64,000 nt of DNA from JAUZQZ01 sp964624255 (GTDB taxonomy: Bacteria; Pseudomonadota; Zetaproteobacteria; Mariprofundales; Mariprofundaceae), in NCBI GenBank assembly GCA_964624255.1, contig CAZUWV010000001.1, forward strand, positions 15,628 through 79,627, given 5' to 3'. A program made the position numbers and the translations under genes. This document shows, piece by piece, positions 1 to 8,149 of the stretch (within the stretch, counting starts at the first letter, position 1; every line of letters starts with the position of its first letter). The notes under the pieces are model-generated. The model worked only from the letters and a program-made list of their open reading frames with translations, had not been told where the DNA came from and made no database searches.

Positions 1-323
1 CGGATGCCAATATTCAGGTGGACATCAGTGGGTGCGAGGCGTGCCTCTGTACCCTGATCGAGCGGTGCGACGCAGGCAATGGCGTGCTGCTGTTCGCGGA
101 TATGTTTGGCGGCACACCCTGTAATCTTGCCCTGTCCTGTATTGAGAGAAGGAACGTGGAGGTGGTTTCGGGATTTAACCTCCCCATGCTGATTAAAGCA
201 GCCACACTGCGGCAAACACTGACCGACCTGCATTTGCTGGCACGGCAGGCCAGAGACGCTGGTCGCTACCATATGCACATCGCTTCCGAATTGATGCGGG
301 AACGAAGTCGGTCAGATGTCTGA
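1..323 (+). CDS. PTS EIIA component, mannose/fructose type (5' partial)
   Basis: The reading frame is open to the left edge, so the N-terminus and the phosphorylated His are outside the window. The visible part has the family core GVLLFADMFGGTPCNLA, typical of Man-family EIIA domains, followed by the usual hydrophobic VVSGFNLPMLIKAA strand/helix. It would accept phosphate from HPr. It overlaps ptsH by 8 bases and is followed directly by HPr and EI with no sugar permease in view, which suggests a regulatory (PTS-Ntr-like or HPr kinase-linked) phosphorelay rather than sugar uptake. The gtg at 18 is only an internal codon of the longer frame. Confidence 0.85.
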   Translation, partial: DANIQVDISGCEACLCTLIERCDAGNGVLLFADMFGGTPCNLALSCIERRNVEVVSGFNLPMLIKAATLRQTLTDLHLLARQARDAGRYHMHIASELMRERSRSDV

Positions 324-585
324 GCAGACAACGACTATACGGAACAAGCTCGGTCTACACGCCAGGGCTTCGGCCCGCTTGGCTGTCACTGCGGGCGCTT
401 ATGCGTGCGATGTGTTTGTCTCCAAGGATGGTGTTGAGGTCAATGGTAAAAGTATTATGGGCATTATGATGTTGGCTGCGGGCAAGGGTTCGCGCATTAC
501 GGTCCGCACCCGGGGAAGGCAGGAAGATGTTGCGCTGGCGGCGGTCATCCGGCTGATCAACGAATATTTTGGGGAAGATGAATGA
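316..585 (+). CDS. ptsH: HPr phosphocarrier protein
   Basis: 89 residues, the normal length of HPr. The active-site motif NKLGLHARAS places the phosphoryl-accepting His at position 15, and a Ser at position 46 lies in GKSIMG, the site used by HPr kinase/phosphorylase in organisms that have it. It moves phosphate from EI to the EIIA encoded just upstream. The start overlaps the EIIA stop by 8 bases and the stop overlaps the ptsI start by 4 bases (ATGA), so the three are translationally coupled. Whether an hprK exists lies outside the window. Confidence 0.95.
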   Translation: MSEQTTTIRNKLGLHARASARLAVTAGAYACDVFVSKDGVEVNGKSIMGIMMLAAGKGSRITVRTRGRQEDVALAAVIRLINEYFGEDE

Positions 586-2246
586 TTCAACGTATGCCGC
601 GACGCGGTACCGCCGTCGCTTCAAGTCCGGGGATTGCCATCGGTATAGCGCAGAAAATTGATCAGGGACAGAGCCCCATTCCGGAGAGGCAAATTGATGC
701 CGGCCATATCCGGGAGGAAATCAGGCGGCTGGAACAGGCCATCATTGATGCCGTTGCCGATCTTGATACCGAACGTTCGCACCTGCTGAACCTGGAGAGC
801 CAGGAACCGCTACATATCCTTGATGCGCAACGATTGATGCTGCTGGATACCGATTTATCACACAAGGTCATACACATGATTGGCGAGAAAAAGATTAATG
901 CCGAATGGGCCTTGCACCAGCAGATCAGTGCTATCTGCGGGGTATTTGAAGATATTGAGGATAACTACCTGCGTACCAGAAAAATCGACATTGAGCAGGC
1001 AGGTATGCGTATTTTGCATCATCTCACGGGGCGGGAAGTAAAACCAATTTCTTTTCTGGCTAATGGCGAGCAGGTGATTCTTATTAGTGATGATTTTGCG
1101 CCGCTGGAAATCATACGTTTCTGGCGGCAGGGCGTCGCAGGATTTATTGCCGGACAGGGCGGCATCAATGCCCATGGCATTATTACCGCGCGAGGTATCG
1201 GTTTGCCCGCGCTGGTGGGCGTGGAGGGTGCCATCAGCCAGATCGAGGATGGCGACCCCGTTATTGTAGACGGAGAACGGGGTGTGTGGATCGCCAACCC
1301 CGACGATGCGAGCTTATCCGAATATCAGCGGCTGGCGCAAACCATGGGGCTGGTTCAGGAAGGCTTGCAAGCCTTCGTCAGGAAAGCTTCCACAAGTGCC
1401 GATGGTCATGTGCTTAAACTCATGGCTAACCTCGAAGTGAATGATGAGGTGCCGCTGGCATGTGCGGCGGGTGCGGATGGCGTAGGACTATACCGAACCG
1501 AGTTCCTGCTGGCGGGTATGGACCGGTTGCCGGGAGAAGACGAGCAGTTCCGACAGTACATGCGCGTACTGCGCGGCATGGAAGGATTACCCGTAGTCTT
1601 TCGACTGATAGATATTGGGGGTGAGAAACCCATGCTGTTTGAGCATATCATGGGCCATGCCGCGACGGGCATGAATCCTTCACTCGGCTTGCGGGGGGTC
1701 AGAATCCTGTTGCACAACCCTGACGTGATGAGGGTCCAGCTCATGGCTCTGCTGCGGGTGGCCGATGAAGGCGAGATTCACATTCTTATTCCGATGGTGA
1801 CACATCCCGACGAAGTCGTAGAGGTCCGGCGCATACTGAATACGTGTGCCCGGGCGCTTGGCGTAAAAAATAAAATCCCTCTGGGGGTGATGATTGAGGT
1901 TCCAGCAGCGGTGATGGTCGCCGATGACCTGGCCAAAGTGAGCGATTTCTTTTCTGTCGGTACCAACGACCTGATTCAGTATACGCTGGCGGCAGATCGT
2001 GCCGATGACGAGGTTGCATATCTTTACGACACATCGCATCCTGCCGTGGAAAGTATGCTGCGGCTCACGGTTCGTGCCGCGAAAAAGGCGGATATCCCGA
2101 TTACCATGTGTGGAGAAATGGCTGCCGACAGACAATGGACAGAGCGGTTGATGAACATGGGATTCGACGCCCTTTCCATGAGCGTCAATCATATTCTTCC
2201 GCTACGCGAACATTTGAGTCGTTTGCATTACCATCCGGAAGCATGA
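582..2246 (+). CDS. ptsI: PTS enzyme I (phosphoenolpyruvate-protein phosphotransferase)
   Basis: 554 residues, close to the usual 570. The N-terminal HPr-binding and phospho-His domain carries GGINAHGIITARG with the predicted active His at about 198; the flanking residues differ from the common TSHTAI form. The C-terminal PEP-binding TIM barrel shows LYRTEFLL, FRLIDIGGEKP, GVMIEVPAA, SVGTNDLIQYTLAADR and the catalytic-loop MCGEMA. It autophosphorylates from PEP and feeds HPr. ATGA overlaps join it to ptsH upstream and to bioB downstream. Confidence 0.95.
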   Translation: MIQRMPRRGTAVASSPGIAIGIAQKIDQGQSPIPERQIDAGHIREEIRRLEQAIIDAVADLDTERSHLLNLESQEPLHILDAQRLMLLDTDLSHKVIHMIGEKKINAEWALHQQISAICGVFEDIEDNYLRTRKIDIEQAGMRILHHLTGREVKPISFLANGEQVILISDDFAPLEIIRFWRQGVAGFIAGQGGINAHGIITARGIGLPALVGVEGAISQIEDGDPVIVDGERGVWIANPDDASLSEYQRLAQTMGLVQEGLQAFVRKASTSADGHVLKLMANLEVNDEVPLACAAGADGVGLYRTEFLLAGMDRLPGEDEQFRQYMRVLRGMEGLPVVFRLIDIGGEKPMLFEHIMGHAATGMNPSLGLRGVRILLHNPDVMRVQLMALLRVADEGEIHILIPMVTHPDEVVEVRRILNTCARALGVKNKIPLGVMIEVPAAVMVADDLAKVSDFFSVGTNDLIQYTLAADRADDEVAYLYDTSHPAVESMLRLTVRAAKKADIPITMCGEMAADRQWTERLMNMGFDALSMSVNHILPLREHLSRLHYHPEA

Positions 2247-3256
2247 GCCATTTACAGGAGCATACCGTGCGATACGACTGGACCGTGAAGGAAATCGAGG
2301 CGCTGTTCGCGCTACCGTTCAATGACCTGATATTTCGGGCGCAAGTGTCGCACCGGGCGCATTTCGATGCCAACGTGGTGCAGCTTTCCACTTTGCTGTC
2401 CATCAAAACCGGCGGCTGTCCCGAAGATTGCAAATATTGCCCGCAATCGACCCACTACGATACAGCAGTTGAATCCGGGTTGTTGATGAAGAAGGAAGAG
2501 GTGATAAAGGCGGCACGTGCAGCGAAAGAGAATGGTGCCTCCCGCTTCTGTATGGGGGCAGCCTGGCGCGAGCCCACAGAGCGTGCCCTCGATAGGGTCT
2601 GTGACATGGTGCGCGAAATTAAGGATATGGACATGGAAACATGTGCGACGCTGGGCATGCTAAGTGGCGAACAGGCCGCAAAGCTCAAAGCTGCGGGACT
2701 GGATTACTACAATCACAATCTCGATACCGACCCGGAGTACTACAAGGAAATCATTTCTACGCGCACCTTCGATGAGCGGCTGGACACATTGAGGCATGTG
2801 CGTTCCGCTGGCATGAGTATCTGCTGCGGTGGTATCGTTGGTATGGGGGAATCGCGTCGCCATCGCGCTGGTCTGGTCGTACAGCTGGCGCGTATGCGGC
2901 CGCACGCGGAGAGCGTGCCGATCAATTTGCTGGTGAGGGTGGAGGGTACGCCAGTCGCCGGAGATGAGCAGTTTACCGAAGACCTGGATAACTTTGAGTT
3001 CATCCGCACGATCGCCGTTTCGCGTATTACCATGCCGACTTCCCATGTTCGGCTTTCAGCCGGGCGCGAGGAAATGAGCGAAGAAATGCAGGCGCTTTGC
3101 TTTCTGGCCGGAGCAAACTCGATTTTTTATGGCGAGAAGTTGCTCACGACCGGCAATCAGGATGCCGATAGGGACCAGAAATTGTTTGAAAAGCTCGGCA
3201 TCCGTCCGGAGAAATCTGCACCTGCACCCTCTTCCCGCCGGATGGCCAATGCCTGA
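2243..3256 (+). CDS. bioB: Biotin synthase
   Basis: 337 residues with the ATG at 2243 overlapping the ptsI stop (ATGA). A longer frame opens at 2108, but its first 45 codons lie inside ptsI and do not look like BioB. The radical-SAM motif CPEDCKYC binds the 4Fe-4S cluster; DYYNHNLDT, SICCGGIVGMGES and the C-terminal SRITMPTSHVRLSAGR and GANSIFYGEKLLTTGN are BioB hallmarks. The enzyme inserts sulfur into dethiobiotin. No other biotin-synthesis gene is nearby; cotranscription with the PTS genes is unusual. A repeat-filled gap follows. Confidence 0.95.
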   Translation: MSHLQEHTVRYDWTVKEIEALFALPFNDLIFRAQVSHRAHFDANVVQLSTLLSIKTGGCPEDCKYCPQSTHYDTAVESGLLMKKEEVIKAARAAKENGASRFCMGAAWREPTERALDRVCDMVREIKDMDMETCATLGMLSGEQAAKLKAAGLDYYNHNLDTDPEYYKEIISTRTFDERLDTLRHVRSAGMSICCGGIVGMGESRRHRAGLVVQLARMRPHAESVPINLLVRVEGTPVAGDEQFTEDLDNFEFIRTIAVSRITMPTSHVRLSAGREEMSEEMQALCFLAGANSIFYGEKLLTTGNQDADRDQKLFEKLGIRPEKSAPAPSSRRMANA

Positions 3257-3463
3257 CTCGTCCCTGCCACGGCTAATTTATTCTAACGCCAATGTATCTA
3301 AAAAACGATAAATCCAAACCATCCATGATCGATAAGTTATTGTTTTTGTTGTGGAAAAAAGGATACGAATATTTAATCAGCATGAAGTTCAGGTATTAGG
3401 TATTTTTCCAGCGAAATCAAGATGTTACCTATTAAAATAAATTGGCCGTGCGACCCTGTAGGC

Positions 3464-3618
3464 TAGCTTGGACTATTTGCCGCGTCCTTGCTGGTTCCTT
3501 TGTCCGCACCGAATCCCTCGTCGGTTGTTCGTATGCATGGCTACGGTCGCCCTCCTTGGAATCCTTTGTGAACAAAAGGCCTGCGCAATCATCACGGCGA
3601 TTTATGAATAGTCCAGGC
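3464..3618 (+). repeat. R1 element (MITE-like), copy 1
   Basis: About 155 bases beginning TAGCTTGGACTATTTG and ending GATTTATGAATAGTCCAGGC. The core (TTTGTCCGCACCGAATCCCT, then CGTATGCATGGCTACGG, then CTTGGAATCC) is shared with the copies at 21411 and 42624. The left terminal repeat is shortened compared with the copy at 21411. It has no coding capacity worth calling. Confidence 0.8.
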
Positions 3619-3719
3619 AGTGGATAGCGCCGACAGTCAGGGCTTCCAGACCATTTTTCGACAGCGGGCGCTTTCGCGAGTTTGACGGTCGCTGCCGCGC
3701 GCGTAGCATCGTTCGCGCT

Positions 3720-3749
3720 GACCTGCATTATTCGTGAATAATGCAGGTC
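3720..3749. repeat. Perfect 30-base palindrome of two R1-like ends
   Basis: A 14-base arm GACCTGCATTATTC is followed by GT and its exact reverse complement. Each arm resembles an R1 terminus (compare the right end of the copy at 42624), so this looks like two element ends with nothing between them, either a solo remnant or a REP-like hairpin. Confidence 0.75.
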
Positions 3750-3797
3750 AGGAGCCTGCCGCACAGTAAATTTCCCATAAATCCGACAGGCTCCTGA
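3749..3797. repeat. R3 short inverted-repeat element
   Basis: CAGGAGCCTG at the left and CAGGCTCCTG at the right form a hairpin with a middle containing TTTCCCATAAATCCGACAGG. The same sequence in the opposite orientation is found at 40635-40676 and a fragment at 20443-20458. It lies just ahead of the ribosome binding site of the ABM-domain gene and may act as a transcription or mRNA-end signal. Confidence 0.65.
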
Positions 3798-3823
3798 CAA
3801 TGAAAACAGGTAAGGAGTGCCGT

Positions 3824-4138
3824 ATGTTCGTCACCATGAATCGTTTTACCATCGATCCCGATCACTGGGGTGATTTTGAGGATCGCTTCAGGCAACGTGC
3901 GGGGCTGGTGGATGATGAGCCCGGTTTTATCCGTAACGCCGTACTGCGCCCATCCGAAAAAAGTAGCGAACAACATATCGTCATGACCTTGTGGGAATCT
4001 CGCGAAGCGTTCGTAGCATGGACGAAATCGGAATCCTTCAGAAAGGCGCACGCCAAGGCGGGCCAGACGCCGAAGGAATGGTTTGTCGGGCCAACAAAAC
4101 TGGAAATGTTTGAAGGCGTCATCGACTCTTCCGATTGA
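3824..4138 (+). CDS. ABM-domain (antibiotic biosynthesis monooxygenase-like) protein
   Basis: 104 residues from the ATG at 3824, chosen because AAGGAG lies 7 bases upstream; an in-frame ATG at 3800 has no such site. The sequence MFVTMNRFTIDPDHWGDFEDRF, then FIRNAVLRPSE, HIVMTLWESREAFVAWTKSESFRKAHA, matches the dimeric alpha-beta barrel ABM fold found in haem-degrading (IsdG/HmoB-like) and quinol monooxygenases. The catalytic role cannot be fixed from sequence. It is convergent with the LysR gene downstream. Confidence 0.75.
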   Translation: MFVTMNRFTIDPDHWGDFEDRFRQRAGLVDDEPGFIRNAVLRPSEKSSEQHIVMTLWESREAFVAWTKSESFRKAHAKAGQTPKEWFVGPTKLEMFEGVIDSSD

Positions 4139-4242
4139 AGGGGAGGTATCCACCCCGGACAAGCTTGCACCTCGCTTTAACCTGTACTCTGAATAGTTCT
4201 GCACTGCCGCGCATGCGGTACACGGGGTTAAAGGGAGAGGAT

Positions 4243-5142
4243 TTATCCATCCCTTGCGACTTCCCTGATTAGCCATGCCCTGAATGCAGCCAGTTCCTCG
4301 CTCTCCCTGCGGGTTGTTGGCCAGACCAGATAGTAGGCGCTCGTCGTTGGCATGGCGTGGGTGAAAGGCTGGATCAATCGCTTGTCTTTCAGCTCCTCCT
4401 GTACCAGCAACGGGTCAATGATGGCGACGCCGAGACCGCGCATGGCGGCAGCGATAGTGAAGTTTCGCGTTTCAAATTCCTGATCGCGGCATGGCTTCAG
4501 CCTGGTAAGTCCTTCCGCGTCCAGCCACGCTTGCCAGTCGCCTGGTCGCAGTCTGGAGTGGAGTAGTGTATGTCCGGCGAGGTCGGAAGGCTGGTTTAAT
4601 GGTGTGTCCCCGGTTGGTGTGGAAGGACTGCAAACCGGGGTAAACTGCTCGTCCAGCAGGCGGAGGGCGTGGGTGTCGGCCCATGACCCCTGACCTGACC
4701 TGATGGCGCAATCCACATCTTCCTGTTCGAAATCAACGAGCTTGATGGATGTGGAAATATGCACCTTGATGTCCGGATAGATTTTCTGAAAACGGTACAG
4801 CCGCGGGATGAACCAGCGCATGGCAAAGGTGGAAAGCATACTGACCGTAATGGTGCCGGGGCTTTGTCGAGGTTTGATGGCGCGGATGGCATCGTCCAGT
4901 TGGGCGAAAGCATTTGACACCCGAGGGTGCAACGATTTCCCACTTGCGGTCAATGCCAATCCTCGGGGGTTACGCGTAAACAGCTTGAGGTCCAGTTCCG
5001 CCTCCAGACCGCGAATCTGATGCGAAAGGGCGGACGGGGTGACGAAAAGCTCGGCGGCGGCAGCGCGCAGGTTCAGGTGTGTTCCGACTACGGAGAATAC
5101 CTGGAGGGCCTTCAGAGAAGGAATGCGAGAACCGTTAGACAT
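4243..5142 (-). CDS. LysR-family transcriptional regulator (GcvA-like)
   Basis: 299 residues. The N-terminal winged helix-turn-helix (about residues 8-66: SLKALQVFSVVGTHLNLRAA, then TPSALSHQIRGLE) is followed by a LysR substrate-binding domain, with GcvA-like features such as MRWFIPRLYRF. It is divergent from leuC across a 102-base gap, so leuCD is the likely target by LysR-family habit, but no effector can be named. It is convergent with the ABM-domain gene. Its upstream region holds a short perfect palindrome. Confidence 0.85.
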   Translation of the reverse strand: MSNGSRIPSLKALQVFSVVGTHLNLRAAAAELFVTPSALSHQIRGLEAELDLKLFTRNPRGLALTASGKSLHPRVSNAFAQLDDAIRAIKPRQSPGTITVSMLSTFAMRWFIPRLYRFQKIYPDIKVHISTSIKLVDFEQEDVDCAIRSGQGSWADTHALRLLDEQFTPVCSPSTPTGDTPLNQPSDLAGHTLLHSRLRPGDWQAWLDAEGLTRLKPCRDQEFETRNFTIAAAMRGLGVAIIDPLLVQEELKDKRLIQPFTHAMPTTSAYYLVWPTTRRESEELAAFRAWLIREVARDG

Positions 5143-5244
5143 GAGAAAAACTCAACATATACGAAAGAATATATCCTTTTATTTATTCTTGCAGCAAGTT
5201 TATATTTTGCGAATCTATTGATATTTCTTTGTGAGGATCCAGCG
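5143..5244. promoter_or_regulatory. LysR/leuC divergent control region
   Basis: A strongly A/T-rich 102-base gap between the two divergent start codons. It contains the 11-base perfect palindrome CTTGCAGCAAG at 5188-5198, which could be the core of a LysR operator (the family usually binds T-N11-A dyads). GAGG at 5233-5236 is the likely leuC ribosome binding site. Promoter boxes cannot be assigned with confidence. Confidence 0.45.
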
Positions 5245-6648
5245 ATGGGAAAGACTCTGTTTGACAAGGTCTGGGAACAGCATGTGGTGCGCAAGAACGA
5301 CGATGGTTCCACCCTGTTATATATTGATCGGCATTTGATCCATGAGGTAACCAGTCCGCAGGCCTTCGAGGGATTGAGGATAGCGGAGCGTTTGCCATGG
5401 CGCGCGGGTGCCGCAGCCGCGACACCTGACCATAACGTACCGACCGAGCATCGGGACAGGGGTATTACCGATCCCGTTTCGCGGGTGCAGGTCGAAGCTC
5501 TGGACAGGAACTGCCAGGAATTCGGCATACGCGAGTTTGGTATGGGTGATGTACGGCAGGGTATTGTGCATGTAGTGGGGCCCGAAGAGGGGCTGACGCT
5601 GCCGGGCATGACGTTGGTTTGTGGCGATTCCCATACGTCCACGCACGGCGCGCTGGGCGCTATTGCCGTGGGCATCGGCACATCGGAAGTTGAACATGTG
5701 CTGGCAACCCAGTGTCTGATCCAGACAAAGCCTAAAGCGATGCGCATCCGTATGGATGGCTTCCTGCAGAGAGGTGTAACAGCCAAGGATATGGCCTTGT
5801 ATATCATTGGCTGTATTGGTACGGCTGGCGGATCGGGATATGCCATTGAGTTTTCCGGTTCTGCTGTGCGCGGGTTATCCATGGAAGGACGTATGACCCT
5901 CTGTAATATGACCATTGAGGCGGGCGCGCGCTGCGGCATGGTGGCCGTGGATGGTACCACGATTGAATATGTGAGGGGTCGTGCGTTTGCACCGGAGGGC
6001 GGATTATGGGATGCAGCCGTGGCGGCATGGCGCGAGCTGTATTCCGATGAAGGCGCGGTGTTCGACAGGGAATATGTATTTAATGCGACGGGAATACCGC
6101 CGATGGTGTCGTGGGGAACGAGTCCAGAGATGGTGGTTCCGGTGACGGGGTCCGTTCCGGTGCCGGATGAGGCGTGCGATGAGGTCCAGCGTGAGTCCTG
6201 GCTGCGGGCGCTGCAATATATGGGCCTTGGCGCGGGTATACCAATCCGGGATATTGTCGTGGATAAGGTATTTATCGGTTCCTGTACCAACGGACGCATT
6301 GAAGATTTCCGCGCCGCTGCAAGGGTCATAGGAGGTAAGAGAATCGCTCCGAACATCAAGTTGGCCATGGCGGTTCCGGGTTCCGGTTTGGTCAAAAGGC
6401 AGGCTGAGGAAGAAGGGCTGGACGATATTTTTCGCGGGGCCGGGTTCGAGTGGCGCGAACCCGGATGCTCGATGTGCCTGGCGATGAATGCCGACCGCCT
6501 GAATCCGGGCGAGCGCTGCGCATCAACCAGTAATCGCAACTTTGAGGGGCGGCAGGGGCGAGGTGGACGCACACATCTGGTCAGTCCCGTCATGGCGGCG
6601 GCGGCGGCTATCGCCGGTCATTTTATTGATGTTCGGGGTTGGGATTGA
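5245..6648 (+). CDS. leuC: 3-isopropylmalate dehydratase large subunit
   Basis: 467 residues from the ATG at 5245; the frame is open further upstream but the added part covers the LysR gene and is not LeuC-like. MGKTLFDKVWEQHVV is a typical LeuC start. Aconitase-family motifs are intact: VCGDSHTSTHGALG, FIGSCTNGRIEDFR and EPGCSMCLAMN, the last two giving the cysteines for the 4Fe-4S cluster. With LeuD it isomerises 2- to 3-isopropylmalate in leucine synthesis. leuD follows 24 bases later. Confidence 0.97.
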   Translation: MGKTLFDKVWEQHVVRKNDDGSTLLYIDRHLIHEVTSPQAFEGLRIAERLPWRAGAAAATPDHNVPTEHRDRGITDPVSRVQVEALDRNCQEFGIREFGMGDVRQGIVHVVGPEEGLTLPGMTLVCGDSHTSTHGALGAIAVGIGTSEVEHVLATQCLIQTKPKAMRIRMDGFLQRGVTAKDMALYIIGCIGTAGGSGYAIEFSGSAVRGLSMEGRMTLCNMTIEAGARCGMVAVDGTTIEYVRGRAFAPEGGLWDAAVAAWRELYSDEGAVFDREYVFNATGIPPMVSWGTSPEMVVPVTGSVPVPDEACDEVQRESWLRALQYMGLGAGIPIRDIVVDKVFIGSCTNGRIEDFRAAARVIGGKRIAPNIKLAMAVPGSGLVKRQAEEEGLDDIFRGAGFEWREPGCSMCLAMNADRLNPGERCASTSNRNFEGRQGRGGRTHLVSPVMAAAAAIAGHFIDVRGWD

Positions 6649-6672
6649 ATGGGCCGCGAGAAGGAGACAGGC

Positions 6673-7311
6673 ATGCAGGCATTTACAACACTGGAGGCTT
6701 TGGTGGCGCCATTGGATCGCGCCAACGTGGATACGGATGCAATTATTCCCAAACAGTTCCTGAAATCCATCCGCCGCACGGGCTATGGCCCTTACCTGTT
6801 CGATGAGTGGCGCTATCTGGATTATGGGGAGCCCGGTATGGACTGCTCAAACCGCCCGAGAAATACCGATTTTGTTCTTAATCAGCCGCGTTACCAGGGG
6901 ACAGGTATTTTGCTGGCGCGCGAGAATTTTGGCTGTGGATCCAGCCGCGAGCACGCGCCGTGGGCGCTCCTGGATGGTGGGTTTCGTTGTGTAATCGCGC
7001 CCTGTTTTGCCGACATTTTTTACAATAACTGTTTCAAGAATGGAATCCTTCCCGTTGTATTGCAGGGTAAGGAAGTGGATAAGTTGTTCGTCTCATGCAA
7101 GGCCACACCGGCTTATACACTCAATATTGATTTGCAGGCGCAAACGGTGAGAACCCCGGAGGGGGATGTGCTTGCCTTTGAAATTGATACGTTTCGCAAG
7201 CACTGCCTGCTGGAAGGCCTGGACGACATCGCCCTGACGCTAGGATATGCCGCCGATATTGATGCCTATGAGAAACAGCGTAGCGTCGATGCGCCCTGGC
7301 TTGACTTCTAA
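6673..7311 (+). CDS. leuD: 3-isopropylmalate dehydratase small subunit
   Basis: 212 residues from the ATG at 6673, preceded by AAGGAG at 6660-6665; the earlier in-frame ATG at 6649 lacks a site. The swivel-domain motifs NVDTDAIIPKQFLK and FGCGSSREHAPWAL are typical of LeuD. It forms the heterodimer with LeuC. leuB is not in the window, so the leu genes are either split or leuB lies elsewhere. Confidence 0.97.
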   Translation: MQAFTTLEALVAPLDRANVDTDAIIPKQFLKSIRRTGYGPYLFDEWRYLDYGEPGMDCSNRPRNTDFVLNQPRYQGTGILLARENFGCGSSREHAPWALLDGGFRCVIAPCFADIFYNNCFKNGILPVVLQGKEVDKLFVSCKATPAYTLNIDLQAQTVRTPEGDVLAFEIDTFRKHCLLEGLDDIALTLGYAADIDAYEKQRSVDAPWLDF

Positions 7312-7385
7312 CTTGAACCCTGGGTTTTATAAACAGGCCCAGGCAGGGAGAAAGAGTTTTTTCGTTGCCGTGGTTTTCTTGTGGC

Positions 7386-7402
7386 AGCTCGAATTTCAAG
7401 CT
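7386..7402. promoter_or_regulatory. Imperfect 17-base palindrome ahead of the OmpA-like gene
   Basis: AGCTCGAATTTCAAGCT pairs AGCT-GAA with TTC-AGCT around a central T, with one mismatched pair. It lies 30 bases before the start codon of the OmpA-like lipoprotein gene and could be an operator; no family assignment is possible. Confidence 0.3.
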
Positions 7403-7431
7403 ACATTTCAGTCTGTGTACGGGGGTGAAAA

Positions 7432-8118
7432 ATGCGTGTAACGATAAAATGTGTGATATCCGTAGCTTTGGCCATCGGTTTGGCCGCATGCGCCACCGTG
7501 CCCAATGACCGGAATGCCCAGGCCAAAGAGAAGGCAGCCGCGGGTGCCGTGTTGGGAGCCATTGCCGGGGCTATTATTGGTTTTCAGGGCGATCACTCGG
7601 GTGGCGCACTCAGGGGTGCGCTCATAGGCGGCGCCGCAGGCGGCGCTATTGGCGCAGGCGTGGGGCATTATATGGATAAGCAACAGGCTGAGTTTGAACA
7701 CCAGTTGGCGAATGAGCGCGCCACCAACCAGGTTGAGATCGAACGGCTTAAAAATCAGAGCCTGAAAATCACCATGAACAGTGAAGTATCATTTGCTTTC
7801 GATTCCGCGAATATTAAACCTGCTTTCCGTTCCACGCTGAATAAAGTCAGTGATATTTTGGCGCGCTATAGTCGCAGCCGTATCAAAATTGTGGGGTATA
7901 CCGATAGCGTGGGCTCTGCGACCTATAATCAGGGACTTTCCCGGAGGCGTGCAGAGTCCGTCGCCTCTTACATCGAGAGCCGTGGCGTGCAGACGTCCCG
8001 TATCCGCACGGAAGGACGCGGAGAGTCCGACCCTCGGGCCAGCAATGCTACGGCAGCCGGTCGTCAGCTTAACCGACGTGTCGAACTGCTCATTATTCCC
8101 GATCAAAACATCCAGTGA
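7432..8118 (+). CDS. OmpA-family lipoprotein with glycine zipper (YiaD-like)
   Basis: 228 residues. A signal peptide ends in the lipobox LAAC with the acylated Cys at 20 and Ala at +2, pointing to the outer membrane. Residues about 37-82 form a glycine zipper (AVLGAIAGAIIG, ALIGGAAGGAIGAGVG), then a short coiled region, then a C-terminal OmpA peptidoglycan-binding domain (about 112-225) with FAFDSANIKP, VGYTDSVGSATYNQGLSRRRA and LNRRVELLI. GGGGGTG upstream is the ribosome binding site. It likely tethers the outer membrane to peptidoglycan. Confidence 0.9.
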   Translation: MRVTIKCVISVALAIGLAACATVPNDRNAQAKEKAAAGAVLGAIAGAIIGFQGDHSGGALRGALIGGAAGGAIGAGVGHYMDKQQAEFEHQLANERATNQVEIERLKNQSLKITMNSEVSFAFDSANIKPAFRSTLNKVSDILARYSRSRIKIVGYTDSVGSATYNQGLSRRRAESVASYIESRGVQTSRIRTEGRGESDPRASNATAAGRQLNRRVELLIIPDQNIQ

Positions 8119-8149
8119 GCGATTCACCTCCATCTGTTCAGGGGCGGCA

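Larger units (their letters stand above)
3257..3823. other. Gene-free gap filled with repeat elements
   Basis: This 567-base gap between bioB and the ABM-domain gene contains no convincing gene. It starts with an A/T-rich stretch (about 3280-3450), then an R1 element, a short spacer, a 30-base perfect palindrome made of two R1-like ends, and an R3 hairpin. The Shine-Dalgarno sequence of the next gene (AAGGAG, 3811-3816) lies at its right end. No clear bioB terminator is seen other than these hairpins. Confidence 0.7.

Noticed and set aside
3464..3618. R1 considered as a CRISPR repeat or a tRNA-like RNA gene
   Set aside because: Copies are dispersed single units, not regularly spaced; no cloverleaf or anticodon arm is visible.
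5112..6593. 493-codon open frame on the minus strand opposite leuC
   Set aside because: LeuC is unmistakable on the plus strand in this region; the antisense frame has Ser/Pro/Thr-rich composition typical of a reverse-strand shadow.
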